Source: Hsuehochloa calcarea
Lineage: Eukaryota > Streptophyta > Magnoliopsida > Poales > Poaceae
Length of the DNA: 64,000 bases
Assembly: GCA_036346395.1 (NCBI GenBank)
Contig: CM070615.1
Location: 9,057,534 to 9,121,533, forward strand
Direction: 5' to 3'
The position numbers were made by a program, and so were the translations under genes. Every line of letters begins with the position of its first letter. The first letter of the stretch is position 1. The notes under the pieces were generated by a model. The model was not told where the DNA came from and searched no databases. It saw nothing but the letters and a program-made list of their open reading frames with translations. Shown one piece after another: positions 1 through 12,557 of the stretch.

Positions 1-2079
1 TAGGTATTCTTCCTCTAGCATTGGAAAGAGAGAACAAAGGGAGTAACAGAGGTGGTGTCGGGCTAGGTAGGAGATATGTGAAGGACGCGTGGCGAGGTCA
101 CGTGAATGAGAAAATCGAATGCTTGCGCCGTCTGAAGCATATGGTGGTGGTGGTTCGGGGAGTGGGCAGCATGAAGGTGCTGGTGATGGGTGGGAATGAT
201 GGTGGTGGTTCGGCTAGGGTGGAAGTGGTGTTATGCAAGTTGGGAGAAATAGCTACTCATGTAAAAATGTAGAACTTGGCTAGGGGAAGTCCTGCATTAA
301 TTTAATTGGACAGGGGATCCTCGTAGATGACGAACGACGACGGCGAAATCCAAACGTAGGGGTGGAGAAGAAAGTCGATTGCGACTCCTGTGAGCAAAAT
401 AATCAAATTAATTTTGGGGTTTGGATGAGAATATTGTGGAATACAAATTGATGCGAACGAGCATCGAGGTGTCTCACCGATTTGAGAGATCAAGGTTCGG
501 TGGCGGGCGTAATGGTCGCATGGCTCGCCACGGCAGGGATTCACAAGGGTGGGTAGGCGGGCCACCGTCATCGCCGTGCGCAACCTGCACGCGCATTGCA
601 ACGCTCCGCTCATCGTGCCCAACATGCACGCGTTGCGCGAGTGCTGTCCTCGCCGCACATGCTCCACTTGTCGTGCCGATCATTTTTAGCTCGCCGTGTC
701 GCTCAAACTCGTCCTGCACGCACCGACCGTAGCTCGCCACGATTCTTGTGTCCTCGTTGCGAGCCCGCACTTTGCCTCTCCCCGCCCTCCCTCCTCCTTT
801 GGTGGACAGACATCGTCTAATGTAAGACGCTGCCTCTGCAATTGTGTTGGGACAAAGATGACGACGTCAACCCATGTGTGACACCACGTGGGAAGACCGG
901 ATGATGTGGGTGCCACAGCCTCAAAACCATCTTTAGAGGGTGAAGTGATCTAGTATTGAAACTTGGGGGGGGGGTTAATGCACCAAACGAGACTTCAGGG
1001 GTTAAGCAGACAAACGTGAAACTTTGAGGGAGTAACATGGACTATTTCCAATTTAAAATTCGCTTGGTCTGCTTTTGTGTTGCATCATGAGTTCTGTCGG
1101 TCTCTCACTCGCGATGTCATGGGAATGAGAAAATCGAATGCGTACGATGATACGAAGCATACGGCGGTGGTGGTTTGGGGAGTTGGGCAACACGAAGGTG
1201 CTGGTGATGGGTGGCAATGATGGTGATGGTTCAGCAATGGTGGAAGTGGTGTTATGCAGGTTGGGAGAAATAGCTACTCACGTCAAAATGTAGAACATGG
1301 CCAGGGGAAGTCCTGATATAATTTATTTGGACGGGGGGATCCTCGTGACGGCGAAATCCGAACATACGGGTGGAGAAGAAACTCGATTGCAACTCCTGTG
1401 AGCAAAACAATCAAATTAATTTATGAACGACGACGAGGAAACGGGGGAAAAAGGCGTAGTTATCACTGTCAAATTCGACGATTTGGTTTGGTTTATGCGG
1501 TGGGTGTCGCTAGATATATATAGGAGAAAGCTGATCAAAGATGCGTACGGAAAAGAAACCGAATCGTGTTGCTACATGCAACGCAACTCAATTAGGGACG
1601 AAAAAGAAACATCTGATTGCAGTCAGGAGGAGCAGAGGACGACTCGCGCGCGACGCAGCCGACGGGCACTCCTTCTAGGTTTGGAATTGTTTATTTCTTT
1701 GGAGCTAATTCTCCGTAACTCTTGGGTGGGTTTGGCCGGGCCCGGCTACGTGACCAGGATGTGTGCCGCTAGTATTCCTTTTCCTTTGAGCAAGGCCGTC
1801 CAGTTGTATTCCATTCCTTTTGTTTCATCGTGCTCCTCCAAAGAGAAAATGTTGAAATTAAAAAGGATGAAGTCCATTTTAATCCCCATATTTCGTGTTT
1901 GTCTGCTTAATCCTAAGTTTCATTTGGTCCATTTTTCCCCAGAAGTTTTCATACCGGATTACTTCACCTCTAACTATGGTTTTGCCACTGTGGCAGGCAC
2001 ATCATCCGGTTTTGCTACCGTGCCAGCCACTTTATTTCAAAAATTTTGTGAAGAAGCACCTCTAATTTTGCCACATCAT
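1..2079. repeat. Array unit 1
   Basis: Reference unit for the block coordinates. It opens exactly at the window edge, so the array probably continues to the left. Its promoter-like block has TATATATA at 1515-1522, read on the minus strand. The stretch just before it reads tttatgcggtggg where the other units have a tttgcggcagg or tttgcggtagg form. Confidence 0.9.
1425..1589 (-). promoter_or_regulatory. SSL-type core promoter copy in unit 1
   Basis: Matches 26037-26204 upstream of the SSL gene in the same orientation: the gaacgacgacgagg edge, the aaaaaggcgtagttatcac stretch, the TATA box (1515-1522) and the distal cgcaac edge. Transcription, if any, would run leftward into block b2. No SSL coding sequence follows. 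Confidence 0.7.
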
Positions 2080-4162
2080 TAGGTATTCTTCCTCTAGCAT
2101 TGGACAGAGAGAACAAAAGGAGTAACAGAGGTGGTGTCGGGCTAGGTAGGAGATATGCGAAGGACGCGTGGCGAGGTCACGTGAATGAGAAAATCGAATG
2201 CTTGCGTCTGAAGCATATGGTGGTGGTGGTTGGGGAGTGGGCGCATGAAGGTGCCGTGATGGGTGGGAATGATGGTGGTGGTTCGGCTAGGTGGAAGTGG
2301 TGTTATGCAAGTTGGGAGAAATACCTACTCATGTAAAAATGTAGAACTTGGCTAGGGAAGTTACGCATTAATTTAATTGGACAGGATCCTCGAGATGACG
2401 AACGACGACAGCGAAATCCAAACGTAGGGGTGGAGAAGAAAGTCGATTGCGACTCCTGTGAGCAAAATAATCAAATTAATTTTGGGGTTTGGATGAGAAT
2501 ATTGTGGATTACAAATTGATGCGAACGAGCATCGAGGTGTCTCACCGATTTGAGAGATCAAGGTTCGGTGGCGGCAGTAATGGTCGCTTGGCTCGGCCAC
2601 GCTTGGGATTCATAAGGGTGGGTAGGCGGGCCACCGTCATCGCCGTGCGCAACCTGCACGCGCATTGCAACGCTCCGCTCATCGTGCCCAACATGCACGC
2701 ATTGCGCGAGTGATGTCCTCGCCGCACATGCCCCACTTGTCGTGCCGATCATTTTTAGCTCGCCGTGTCGCTCAAACTCGTCCTGCACGCACCGACTGTA
2801 GCTCGCCACGATTCTTGTGTCCTCGTTGCGAGCCCGCACTTTGCCTTTCCCACGCCCTTCCCTCCTCCTTTGGTGGACAGACATCGTCTAATGTAAGACG
2901 CTGCCTCTGCAAGTGTGTTGGGAGAAAGATGATGACGTCAACCCATGTGTGACACCACGTGGCAAGACCGGATGATGTGGGTGCCACAATATCAAAACCG
3001 CTCTCAAAACCATCTTTAGAGGGTGAAGTGATCTGGTATTGAAACTTAGGGGGGGATTAATGCACCAAACGAGACTTCAGGGGTTAAGCAGACAAACGTG
3101 AAACTTTGAGGAAGTAACTTGGACTATTTCCAATTTAAAATTTGCTTGGTCTGCTTTTGTGTTGCATCATGAGTTCTGTCGGTATCTCACTCGCGATGTC
3201 ATGGGAATGAGAAAATCGAATGCGTACGATGATACGAAGCATACGGCGGTGGTGGTTTGGGGAGTTGGGCAACACGAAGGTGCTGGTGATGGGTGGCAAT
3301 GATGGTGATGGTTCAGCAATGGTGGAAGTGGTGTTATGCAGTTTGGGAGAAATAGCTACTCACGTGAAAATGTAGAACATGGCCAGGGGAAGTCCTGATA
3401 TAATTTATTTGGACGGGGGGATCCTCGTGACGGCGAAATCCGAACATACGGGTGGAGAAGAAACTCGATTGCAACTCCTGTGAGCAAAACAATCAAATTA
3501 ATTTATGAACGACGACGAGGAAACGGGGGAAAAAGGCGTAGTTATCACTGTCAAATTCGACGATTTGGTTTGGTTTGCGGCAGGTGGGTGTCGCTAGATA
3601 TATATAGGAGAAAGCTGATCAAAGATGCGTACGGAAAAGAAACCGAATCGTGTTGCTACATGCAACGCAACTCAATTAGGGACGGAAAAGAAACATCTGA
3701 TTGCAGTCAGGAGGAGCAGAGGACGACTCGCGCCCGGCGCAGCCGACGGGCACCCTTCTAGGTTTGGAATTGTTTATTTCTTTGGAGCTAATTCTCCGTA
3801 ACTCTTGGGTGGGTTTGGCCGGGCCCAGCTACGTGACCAGGATGTGTGCCGCTAGTATTCCTTTTCCTTTGAGCAAGGCCGTCCAGTTGTATTCCATTCC
3901 TTTTGTTTCATCGTGCTCCTCCAAAGAGACAATGTTGAAATTAAAAAGGATAAAGTCCATTTTAATCCCCATATTTCGTTTTTGTCTGCTTAATCCTAAG
4001 TTTCATTTGGTCCATTTTACCCCAGAAGTTTTCATACCGGATTACTTCACCTCTAACGATGGTTTTGCCACTGTGGCAGGCACATCATCCGGTTTTGCTA
4101 CCGTGCCAGCCACTTTATTTCAAAAATTTTGCGAAGAAGCACCTCTAGTTTTGCCACATCAT
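2080..4162. repeat. Array unit 2
   Basis: Full unit with the same block order. It has several single-base losses in G runs in its first 350 bp compared with unit 1 (for example ggctaggtgg for ggctagggtgg), plus a small change near 2360-2370. Promoter-like block at 3507-3672, TATATATA at 3599-3606. Confidence 0.9.
3507..3672 (-). promoter_or_regulatory. SSL-type core promoter copy in unit 2
   Basis: Same segment as in unit 1, TATA box at 3599-3606. It keeps the gcggcaggtggg stretch that corresponds to the gene's gcagcaggtgg. Confidence 0.7.
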
Positions 4163-6257
4163 TAGGTATTCTTCCTCTAGCATTGGAAAGAGAGAACAAA
4201 GGGAGTAACAGAGGTGGTGTCGGGCTAGGTAGGAGATATGTGAAGGACGCGTGGCGAGGTCACGTGAATGAGAAAATCGAATGCTTGCGCTGATACGAAG
4301 CATATGGTGGTGGTGGTTCGGGGAGTGGGCAGCATGAAGGTGCTGGTGATGGGTGGGAATGATGGTGGTGGTTCGGCTAGGGTGGAAGTGGCGTTATGTA
4401 AGTTGGGAGAAATAGCTACTCATGTAAAAATGTAGAACTTGGCTAGGGGAAGTCCTGCATTAATTTAATTGGACAGGGGATCCTCGTAGATGACGAACGA
4501 CGACGGCGAAATCCAAACGTAGGGGTGGAGAAGAAAGTCGATTGCGACTCCTGTGAGCAAAATAATCAAATTAATTTTGGGGTTTGGATGAGAATATTGT
4601 GGAATACAAATTGATGCGAACGAGCATCGAGGTGTCTCACCGATTTGAGAGATCAAGGTTCGGTGGCGGGCGGTAATGGCTGCATGGCTCGGCCACGGCT
4701 TGGGGATTCACAAGGGTGGGTAGGCGGGCCACCGTCATCGCCGTGCGCAACCTGCACGCGCATTGCAACGCTCCGCTCATCGTGCCCAACATGCACGCGT
4801 TGCGCGAGTGCTGTCCTCGCCGCACATGCTCCACTTGTCGTGCCGATCATTTTTAGCTCGTCGTGTCGCTCAAACTCGTCCTGCACGCACCGACCGTAGC
4901 TCGCCACGATTCTTGTGTCCTCGTTGCGAGCCCGCACTTTGCCTCTCCCACGCCCTCCCCTCCTCCTTTGGTGGACAGACATCGTCTAATGTAAGACGCT
5001 GCCTCTGCAATTGTGTTGGGACAAAGATGACGACGTCAACCCATGTGTGACACCACGTGGGAAGACCGGATGATGTGGGTGCCACAGTATCAAAACCGCT
5101 CTCAAAACCATCTTTAGAGGGTGAAGTGATCTGGTATTGAAACTTGGGGGGGGGGTTAATGCACCAAACGAGACTTCAGGGGTTAAGCAGACAAACGTGA
5201 AACTTTGAGGGAGTAACATGGACTATTTCCAATTTAAAATTCGCTTGGTCTGCTTTTGTGTTGCATCATGAGTTCTGTCGGTCTCTCACTCGCGATGTCA
5301 TGGGAATGAGAAAATCGAATGCGTACGATGATACGAAGCATACGGCGGTGGTGGTTTGGGGAGTTGGGCAACACGAAGGTGCTGGTGATGGGTGGCAATG
5401 ATGGTGATGGTTCAGCAATGGTGGAAGTGGTGTTATGCAGGTTGGGAGAAATAGCTACTCACGTCAAAATGTAGAACATGGCCAGGGGAAGTCCTGATAT
5501 AATTTATTTGGACGGGGGGATCCTCGTGACGGTGAAATCCGAACATACGGGTGGAGAAGAAACTCGATTGCAACTCCTGTGAGCAAAACAATCAAATTTA
5601 TTTATGAACGATGACGAGGAAACGGGGGAAAAAGGCGTAGTTATCACTGTCAAATTCGACGATTTGGTTTGGTTTGCGGTAGGTGGGTGTCGCTAGATAT
5701 ATATAGGAGAAAGCTGATCAAAGATGCGTACGGAAAAGAAACCGAATCGTGTTGCTACATGCAACGCAACTCAATTAGGGACGGAAAAGAAACATCTGAT
5801 TGCAGTCAGGAGGAGCAGAGGACGACTACACAAGCGCAAATTGACGGTACTCCTTCTAGGTTTGGAATTGTTTATTTCTTTGGAGCTAATTCTCCATAAC
5901 TCTTGGGTGGGTTGGGCCGGGCCCAGCTACGTGACCAGGATGTGTGCCGCTAGTATTCCTTTTCCTTTGAGCAAGGCCGTCCAGTTGTATTCCATTCCTT
6001 TTGTTTCATCGTGCTCCTCCAAAGAGACAATGTTGAAATTAAAAAGGATGAAGTCCATTTTAATCCCCATATTTCGTGTTTGTCTGCTTAATCCTAAGTT
6101 TCATTTGGTCCATTTTACCCCAGAAGTTTCCATACCGGATTACTTCACCTCTAACGATGGTTTTGCCTTTGTGGCGGTGCACATCATCCGGTTTTGCTAC
6201 CGTGCGCCCACTTTATTTCAAAATTTTCAAGAAGCACCTCTAGTTTTGCCACATCAT
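4163..6257. repeat. Array unit 3
   Basis: Full unit. The variable patch (5824-5850) has lost its GC-rich character and reads acacaagcgcaaattgac. Near 6170-6235 there are three small indels (+1, -1, -3) that leave the local open frame intact downstream. TATATATA at 5698-5705. Confidence 0.9.
5606..5772 (-). promoter_or_regulatory. SSL-type core promoter copy in unit 3
   Basis: Same segment, TATA box at 5698-5705. One substitution (gatgacgagg) at the leader edge. Confidence 0.7.
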
Positions 6258-8349
6258 TAGGTATTCTTCCTCTAGCATTGGACAGAGAGAACAAAGGGAG
6301 TAACAGAGGTGGTGTCGGGCTAGGTAGGAGATATGCGAAGGACGCGTGGCGAGGTCACGTGAATGAGAAAATCGAATGCTTGCGCTGATACGAAGCATAT
6401 GGTGGTGGTGGTTCGGGGAGTGGGCAGCATGAAGGTGCTCGTGATGGGTGGGAATGATGGTGGTGGTTGGCTAGGTGGAAGTGGTGTTATGCAAGTTGGG
6501 AGAAATAGCTACTCATGTAAAAATGTAGAAATTGGCTAGGGGAAGTCCTGCATTAATTTAATTGGACAGGGGATCCTCGTAGATGACGAACGACGACGGC
6601 GAAATCAAAACGTAGGGGTGGAGAAGAAAGTCGATTGCGACTCTCGTGAGCAAAATAATCAAATTAATTTTGGGGTTTGGATGAGAATATTGTGGAATAC
6701 AAATTGATGCGAACGAGCATCGAGGTGTCTCACCGATTTGAGAGATCAAGGTTCGGTGGCGGGCGGTAATGGCTGCTTGGCTCAGCCACGACTTGGGGAT
6801 TCACAAGGGTGGGTAGGCGGGCCACCGTCATCGCCGTGCGCAACCTGCACATGCATTGCAACGCTCCGCCATCGTGCCCAACATGCACGCTGCTGCGCGA
6901 GTGCCGCCCTCGCCGCGACATGCTCCACTTGTCGTGCCGATCATTTTAGCTCGCCGTGTCGCTCAAACTCGCCCCTGACGCACCGACCGTAGCTCGCCAC
7001 GATTCTTGTGTCCTCGTTGCGAGCCCGCACTTTGCCTTTCCCACGCCCTCCCCTCCTCCTTTGGTGGACAGACATCGTCTAATGTAAGACGCTGCCTCTG
7101 CAATTGTGTTGGGATAAAGATGACGACGTCAACCCATGTGTGACACCACGTGGGAAGACCGGATGATGTGGGTGCCACAGTATCAAAACCGCTCTCAAAA
7201 CCATCTTTAGAGGGTGAAGTGATCCGTATTGAAACTTGGGGGTTAATGCACCAAACGAGACTTGTGGGTTAAGCGAATTAACGTGAAACTTTGAGGGAGT
7301 AACATGGACTATTTCCAATTTAAAATTCGCTTGGTCTGCTTTTGTGTTGCATCATGAGTTCTGTCGGTCTCTCACTCGCGATGTCATGGGAATTAGAAAA
7401 TCGAATGCGTACGATGATACGAAGCATACGGCGGTGGTGGTTTGGGGAGTTGGGCAACACGAAGGTGCTGGTGATGGGTGGCAATGATGGTGATGGTTCA
7501 GCAATGGTGGAAGTGGTGTTATGCAGGTTGGGAGAAATAGCTACTCACGTCAAAATGTAGAACATGGCCAGGGGAAGTCCTGATATATTTTATTTGGACG
7601 GGGGGATCCTCGTGACAGCGAAATCCGAACATACGGGTTGAGAAGAAACTCGATTGCAACTCCTGTGAGCAAAACAATCAAATTTATTTATGAACGATGA
7701 CGAGGAAACGGGGGAAAAAGGCGTAGTTATCACTGTCAAATTCGACGATTTGGTTTGGTTTGCGGTAGGTCGGTGTCGCTAGATATATATAGGAGAAAGC
7801 TGATCAAAGATGCGTACGGAAGAGAAAACGAATCGTGTTGCTACATGAAACGCAACTCAATTAGGGACGGAAAAGAAACATCTGATTGCAGTCAGGAGGA
7901 GCAGAGGACGACTTCACATGCAAGGCAAATGCCAGGTACTCCTTCTAGGTTTGGAATTGTTTATTTCTTTGGAGCTAATTCTCCGTAACTCTTGGGTGGG
8001 TTGGGCCGGGCCCAGCTACGTGACCAGGATGTGTGCCGCTAGTATTCCTTTTACTTTGAGCAAGGCCGTCCAGTTGTATTCCATTCCTTTTGTTTCATCG
8101 TGCTCCTCCAAAGAGACAATGTTGAAATTAAAAAGGATGGAGTCCATTTTAATCCCCATATTTCGTGTTTGTCTACTTAATCCTAAGTTTCATTTGGTCC
8201 ATTTTACCCCAGAAGTTTTCATACCGGATTACTTCACCTCTAACGATGGTTTTGCCACTGTGGCAGGCACATCATCCGGTTTTGCTACCGTGGCAGCCAC
8301 TTTATTTCAAAAATTTTGCGAAGAAGCACCTCTAGTTTTGCCACATCAT
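6258..8349. repeat. Array unit 4
   Basis: Full unit with more small deletions than its neighbours in the GC-rich block (about 6860-6930) and in the d block (7225-7300). The variable patch (7911-7938) is unlike that of any other unit. TATATATA at 7784-7791. Confidence 0.9.
7692..7858 (-). promoter_or_regulatory. SSL-type core promoter copy in unit 4
   Basis: Same segment, TATA box at 7784-7791. The distal part has private changes (agagaaaacg, catgaaacgc). Confidence 0.68.
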
Positions 8350-10450
8350 TAGGTATTCTTCCTCTAGCATTGGACATATAGAACAAAGGGAGTAACAGAG
8401 GTGGTGTCGGGCTAGGTAGGAGATATGCGAAGGACGCGTGGCGAGGTCACGTGAATAAGAAAATCTAATGCTCGCGCTGATACGAAGCATATGGTGGTGG
8501 TGGTTCGGGGAGTGGGCAGCATGAAGGTGCTGTTGATGGGTGGGAATGTTGGCGGTGGTTCGGCTAGGGTGGAAGTGGTGTTATGCAAGTTGGGAGAAAT
8601 AGCTACTCATGTAAAAATGTAGAACTTGGCTAGGGGAAGTCCTGCATTAATTTAATTGGACAGGGGATCCTCGTAGATGACGAACGACGACGGCGAAATC
8701 CAAACGTAGGGGTGGAGAAGAAAGTCGATTGCGACTCCTGTGAGTAAAATAATCAAATTAATTTTGGGGTTTGGATGAGAATATTGTGGAATACAAATTG
8801 ATGCGAACGAGCATCGAGGTGTCTCACCGATTTGAGAGATCAAGGTTCGGTGGCGGGCGGTAATGGCTGCTTGGCTCGGCCACGGCTTGGGGATTCACAA
8901 GGGTGGGTAGGCGGGCCACCGTCATCGCCGTGCGCAACCTGCACGCGCATTGCAACGCTCCGCTCATCGTGCCCAACATGCACGCGTTGCGCGAGTGCTG
9001 TCCTCGCCGCACATGCTCCACTTGTCGTGCCGATCATTTTTAGCTCGCCGTGTCGCTCAAACTCGGCCTGCACGCACCGACCGTAGCTCGCCACGATTCT
9101 TGTGTCCTCGTTGCGAGCCCGCACTTTGCCTTTCCCACGCCCTCCCCTCCTCCTTTGGTGGACAGACATCGTCTAATGTAAGACGCTGCCTCTGCAATTG
9201 TGTTGGGAGAAAGATGACGACGTCAACCCATGTGTGACACCACGTGGGAAGACCGGATGATGTGGGTGCCACAGTATCAAAACCGCTCTCAAAACCATCT
9301 TTAGAGGGTGAAGTGATCTGGTATTGAAACTTGGGGGGGGGGGTTAATGCACCAAACGAGACTTCAGTGGTTAAGCAGACTAACGTGAAAGTTTGAGGGA
9401 GTAACATGGACTATTTCCCATTTAAAATTTGCTTGGTCTGCTCTTGTGTTGCATCATGGGTTCTGTCGGTCTCTCACTTGCGATGTCATGGGAATGAGAA
9501 AATCGAATGCGTACGATGATACGAAGCATATGGCGGTGGTGGTTTGGGGAGTTGGGCAACACAAAGGTGCTGGTGATGGGTGGCAATGATGGTATTGGTT
9601 CGGCAATGGTGGAAGTGGTGTTATGCAGGTTGGGAGAAATAGCTACTCATGTCAAAATATAGAACATGGCCAGGGGAAGTACTGATATAATTTAATTGGA
9701 TGGGGGGATCCTCGTGACAGCGAAATCAGAACATACGGGTGGAGAAGAAACTCAATTGCAACTCCTGTGAGCAAAACAATGAAATTAATTTAGGAACGAT
9801 GACGAGGAAACGAGGGAAAAAGGCGTAGTTATCACTGTCAAATTCGACGCTTTGCTTTGGTTTGCGGCAGGTGGGTGTCGCGAGATATATATAGGAGGAA
9901 GCTGATCAAAGATGCGTACGGAAAGGAAACCGAATCGTGTGGCTACATGCAATGCAACTCAATTAGGGACGGAAAAGAAACATCTGACTGAAATCAGGAG
10001 GAGCAGAGGACGACTCGAGCGCGGCGCGGCCGACAGGTACTCCTTCTAGGTTTGGAATTGTTTATTTCTTTGGAGCTTCTTCTCCGTAACTCTTGGGTGG
10101 GTTGGGCCAGGCCCAGCTACGTGACCAGGATGTGTGCTGCTAGTATTCCTTTTCCTTTGAGCAAGGCCGTCCAGTTGTATTCCATTCCTTTTGTTTCATC
10201 GTGCTCCTCCAAAGAGACAATGTTGAAATTAAAAAGGATGAAGTCCATTTTAATCCCCATATTTCGTGTTTGTCTGCTTAATCCTAAGTTTCATTTGGTC
10301 CATTTTACCCCAGAAGTTTTCATACCGGATTACTTCACCTCTAACGATGGTTTTGCCACTGTGGCAGGCACATCATCCGGTTTTGCTATCGTGCCAGCCA
10401 CTTTATTTCAAAAATTTTGCGAAGAAGCACCTCTAGTTTTGCCACCACAT
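8350..10450. repeat. Array unit 5
   Basis: Full unit. With unit 6 it forms a subtype: both read gcgagatatatataggagg around the TATA box (9886-9893 here), closer to the SSL gene form (cacgagatatatatag) than units 1-4 (gctagatatatatagg). Confidence 0.9.
9794..9960 (-). promoter_or_regulatory. SSL-type core promoter copy in unit 5
   Basis: Same segment, TATA box at 9886-9893. It reads gaggaaacgagggaaaaagg and gcgagatatata, both nearer the gene's own promoter than units 1-4. Confidence 0.7.
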
Positions 10451-12557
10451 TAGGTATTCTTCCTCTAGCATTGGACAGATAGAACAAAGGGAGCAACAGA
10501 GGTGGGGTCAGGCTAGGTAGGTGATATGCGAAGGACGCGTGGCGAGGTCACATGAATGAGAAAATCGAATGCTTGCGCTGATACGAAGCATATGGTGGTG
10601 GTGGTTCGGGGAGTGGGGCAGCATGAAGGTGCCCGTGATGGGTGGCAATGATGGTGGTGGTTCTGCTAGGGTGGAAGTGGTGTTATGCAAGTTGGGAGAA
10701 ATAGCTACTCACGTAAAAATGTAGAACTTGGCTAGGGGAAGTCCTGCATTAATTTAATTGGACAGGGGATCCTCGTAGATGACGAAATACGACGGCGAAA
10801 TCCAAACGTAGGGGTGGAGAAGAAAGACGATTGCGACTCCTGTGAGAAAAGTAATCAAATTAATTTTGGGGTTTGGATGAGAATATTGTGGAATACAAAT
10901 TGATGCGAACGAGCTTCGAGGTGTCTCACCGATTTGAGAGATCAAGGTTCGATGGCGGGCGGTAATGGCTGCTTGGCTCGGCCATGGCTTGGGGATTCAC
11001 AAGGGTGGGTAGGCGGGCCACCGTCCTCACCGTGCGAAACCTGCACGCGCATTGCAACGCTCAGCTCATCGTGCCCAACATGCACGCGTTGCGCGAGTGC
11101 TGTCCTCGCCGCACATGCTCCACTTGTCGTGCCGATCATTTTTAGCTCATTTGTGTCGCTCAAACTCGGCCTGCCACGCGATTGACCGTAGCTCGCCACG
11201 ATTCTTGTGTCCTCGTTGCGAGCCCGCACTTTGCCTTTCCCACGCCCTTCCCTCCTCCTTTGGTGGATAGACATCGTCTAATGTAAGACGCTGCCTCTGC
11301 AAGTGTGCTGGGAGAAAGATGATGACGTCAACCCATGTGTGACACCACGTGGCAAGACCGGATGATGTGGGTGCCACAGTATAAAAACCGCTCTCAAAAC
11401 CATCTTTAGAGGGTGAAGTGATCTGGTATTGAAACTTAGGGGGGGGAGGGTTAATGCACCAAACGAGACTTCAGGGGTTAAGCAGACAAACGTGAAACTT
11501 TGAGGGAGTAACATGGACTATTTCCCATTTAAAATTTGCTTGGTCTGCTTTTGTGTTGCATCATGGGTTCTGTCGGTCTCTCACTCGCGATGTCATGGGA
11601 ATGAGAAAATCGAATGCGTACGATGATACGAAGCATATGGCGGTGGTGGTTTGGGGAGTTGGGCAACACGAAGGTGCTGGTGATGGGTGGCAATGATGGT
11701 GATGGTTCGGCAATGGTGGAAGTGGTGTTATGTAGGTTGGGAGAAATAGCTACTCACGTCAAAATGTAGAACATGGCCAGGGGAAGTCCTGATATAATTT
11801 AATTGGACGGGGGGATCCTCGTGACGGCGAAATACGAACATACGGGTGGAGAAGAAACTCGATTGCAACTCCTGTGAGCAAAACAATCAAATTAATTTAG
11901 GAACGACGACGAGGAAACGAGGGAAAAAGGCGTAGTTATCACTGTCAAATTCGACGCTTTGCTTTGGTTTGCGGCAGGTGGGTGTCGCGAGATATATATA
12001 GGAGGAAGCTGATCAAAGATGCGTACGGAAAGGAAACCGAATCGTGTTGCTACATGCAACGCAACTCAATTAGGGATGGAAAAGAAACATCTGATTGCAG
12101 TCAGGAGGAGCAGAGGACGACTCGCGGGCGGCGCGGCCGACGGGTACTCCTTCTAGGTTTGGAATTGTTTATTTCTTTGGATCTTCTTCTCCGTAACTCA
12201 TGGGTGGGTTGGGCCGGGCCCAGCTACGTGACCAGGATGTGTGCCGCTAGTATTCCTTTTCCTTTGAGCAAGGCCGTCCAGTTATATTCCATTCCTTTTG
12301 TTTCGTCGTGCTCCTCCAAAGAGACAATGTTGAAATTAAAAAGGATGAAGTCCATTTTAATCCCCATATTTCGTGTTTGTCTGCTTAATCCTAAGTTTCA
12401 TTTGGTCCATTTTACCCCAGAAGTTTTCATACCGGATTACTTCACCTCTAACGATGTTTTTGCCACTGTGGCAGGCACATCATCCGGTTTTGCAACCGTG
12501 CCAGCCACTTTATTTCAAAAATTTTGCGAAGAAGCACCTCTAGTTTTGCCACCTCAT
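10451..12557. repeat. Array unit 6
   Basis: Last unit that keeps the promoter-like block (TATATATA at 11993-12000). It shares the unit 5 subtype changes. The terminal junction into unit 7 is mutated (cattacgtattc for cattaggtattc). Confidence 0.9.
11901..12067 (-). promoter_or_regulatory. SSL-type core promoter copy in unit 6
   Basis: Same segment, TATA box at 11993-12000. This is the copy nearest the SSL gene and, with unit 5, the one most like it by eye. Confidence 0.7.

Noticed and set aside
302..10945. A 63-residue minus-strand frame ending YEDPLSN repeated in array units 1-6
   Set aside because: It is kept only because the units are nearly identical. It has no recognisable domain, and other frames of the same block are equally open.
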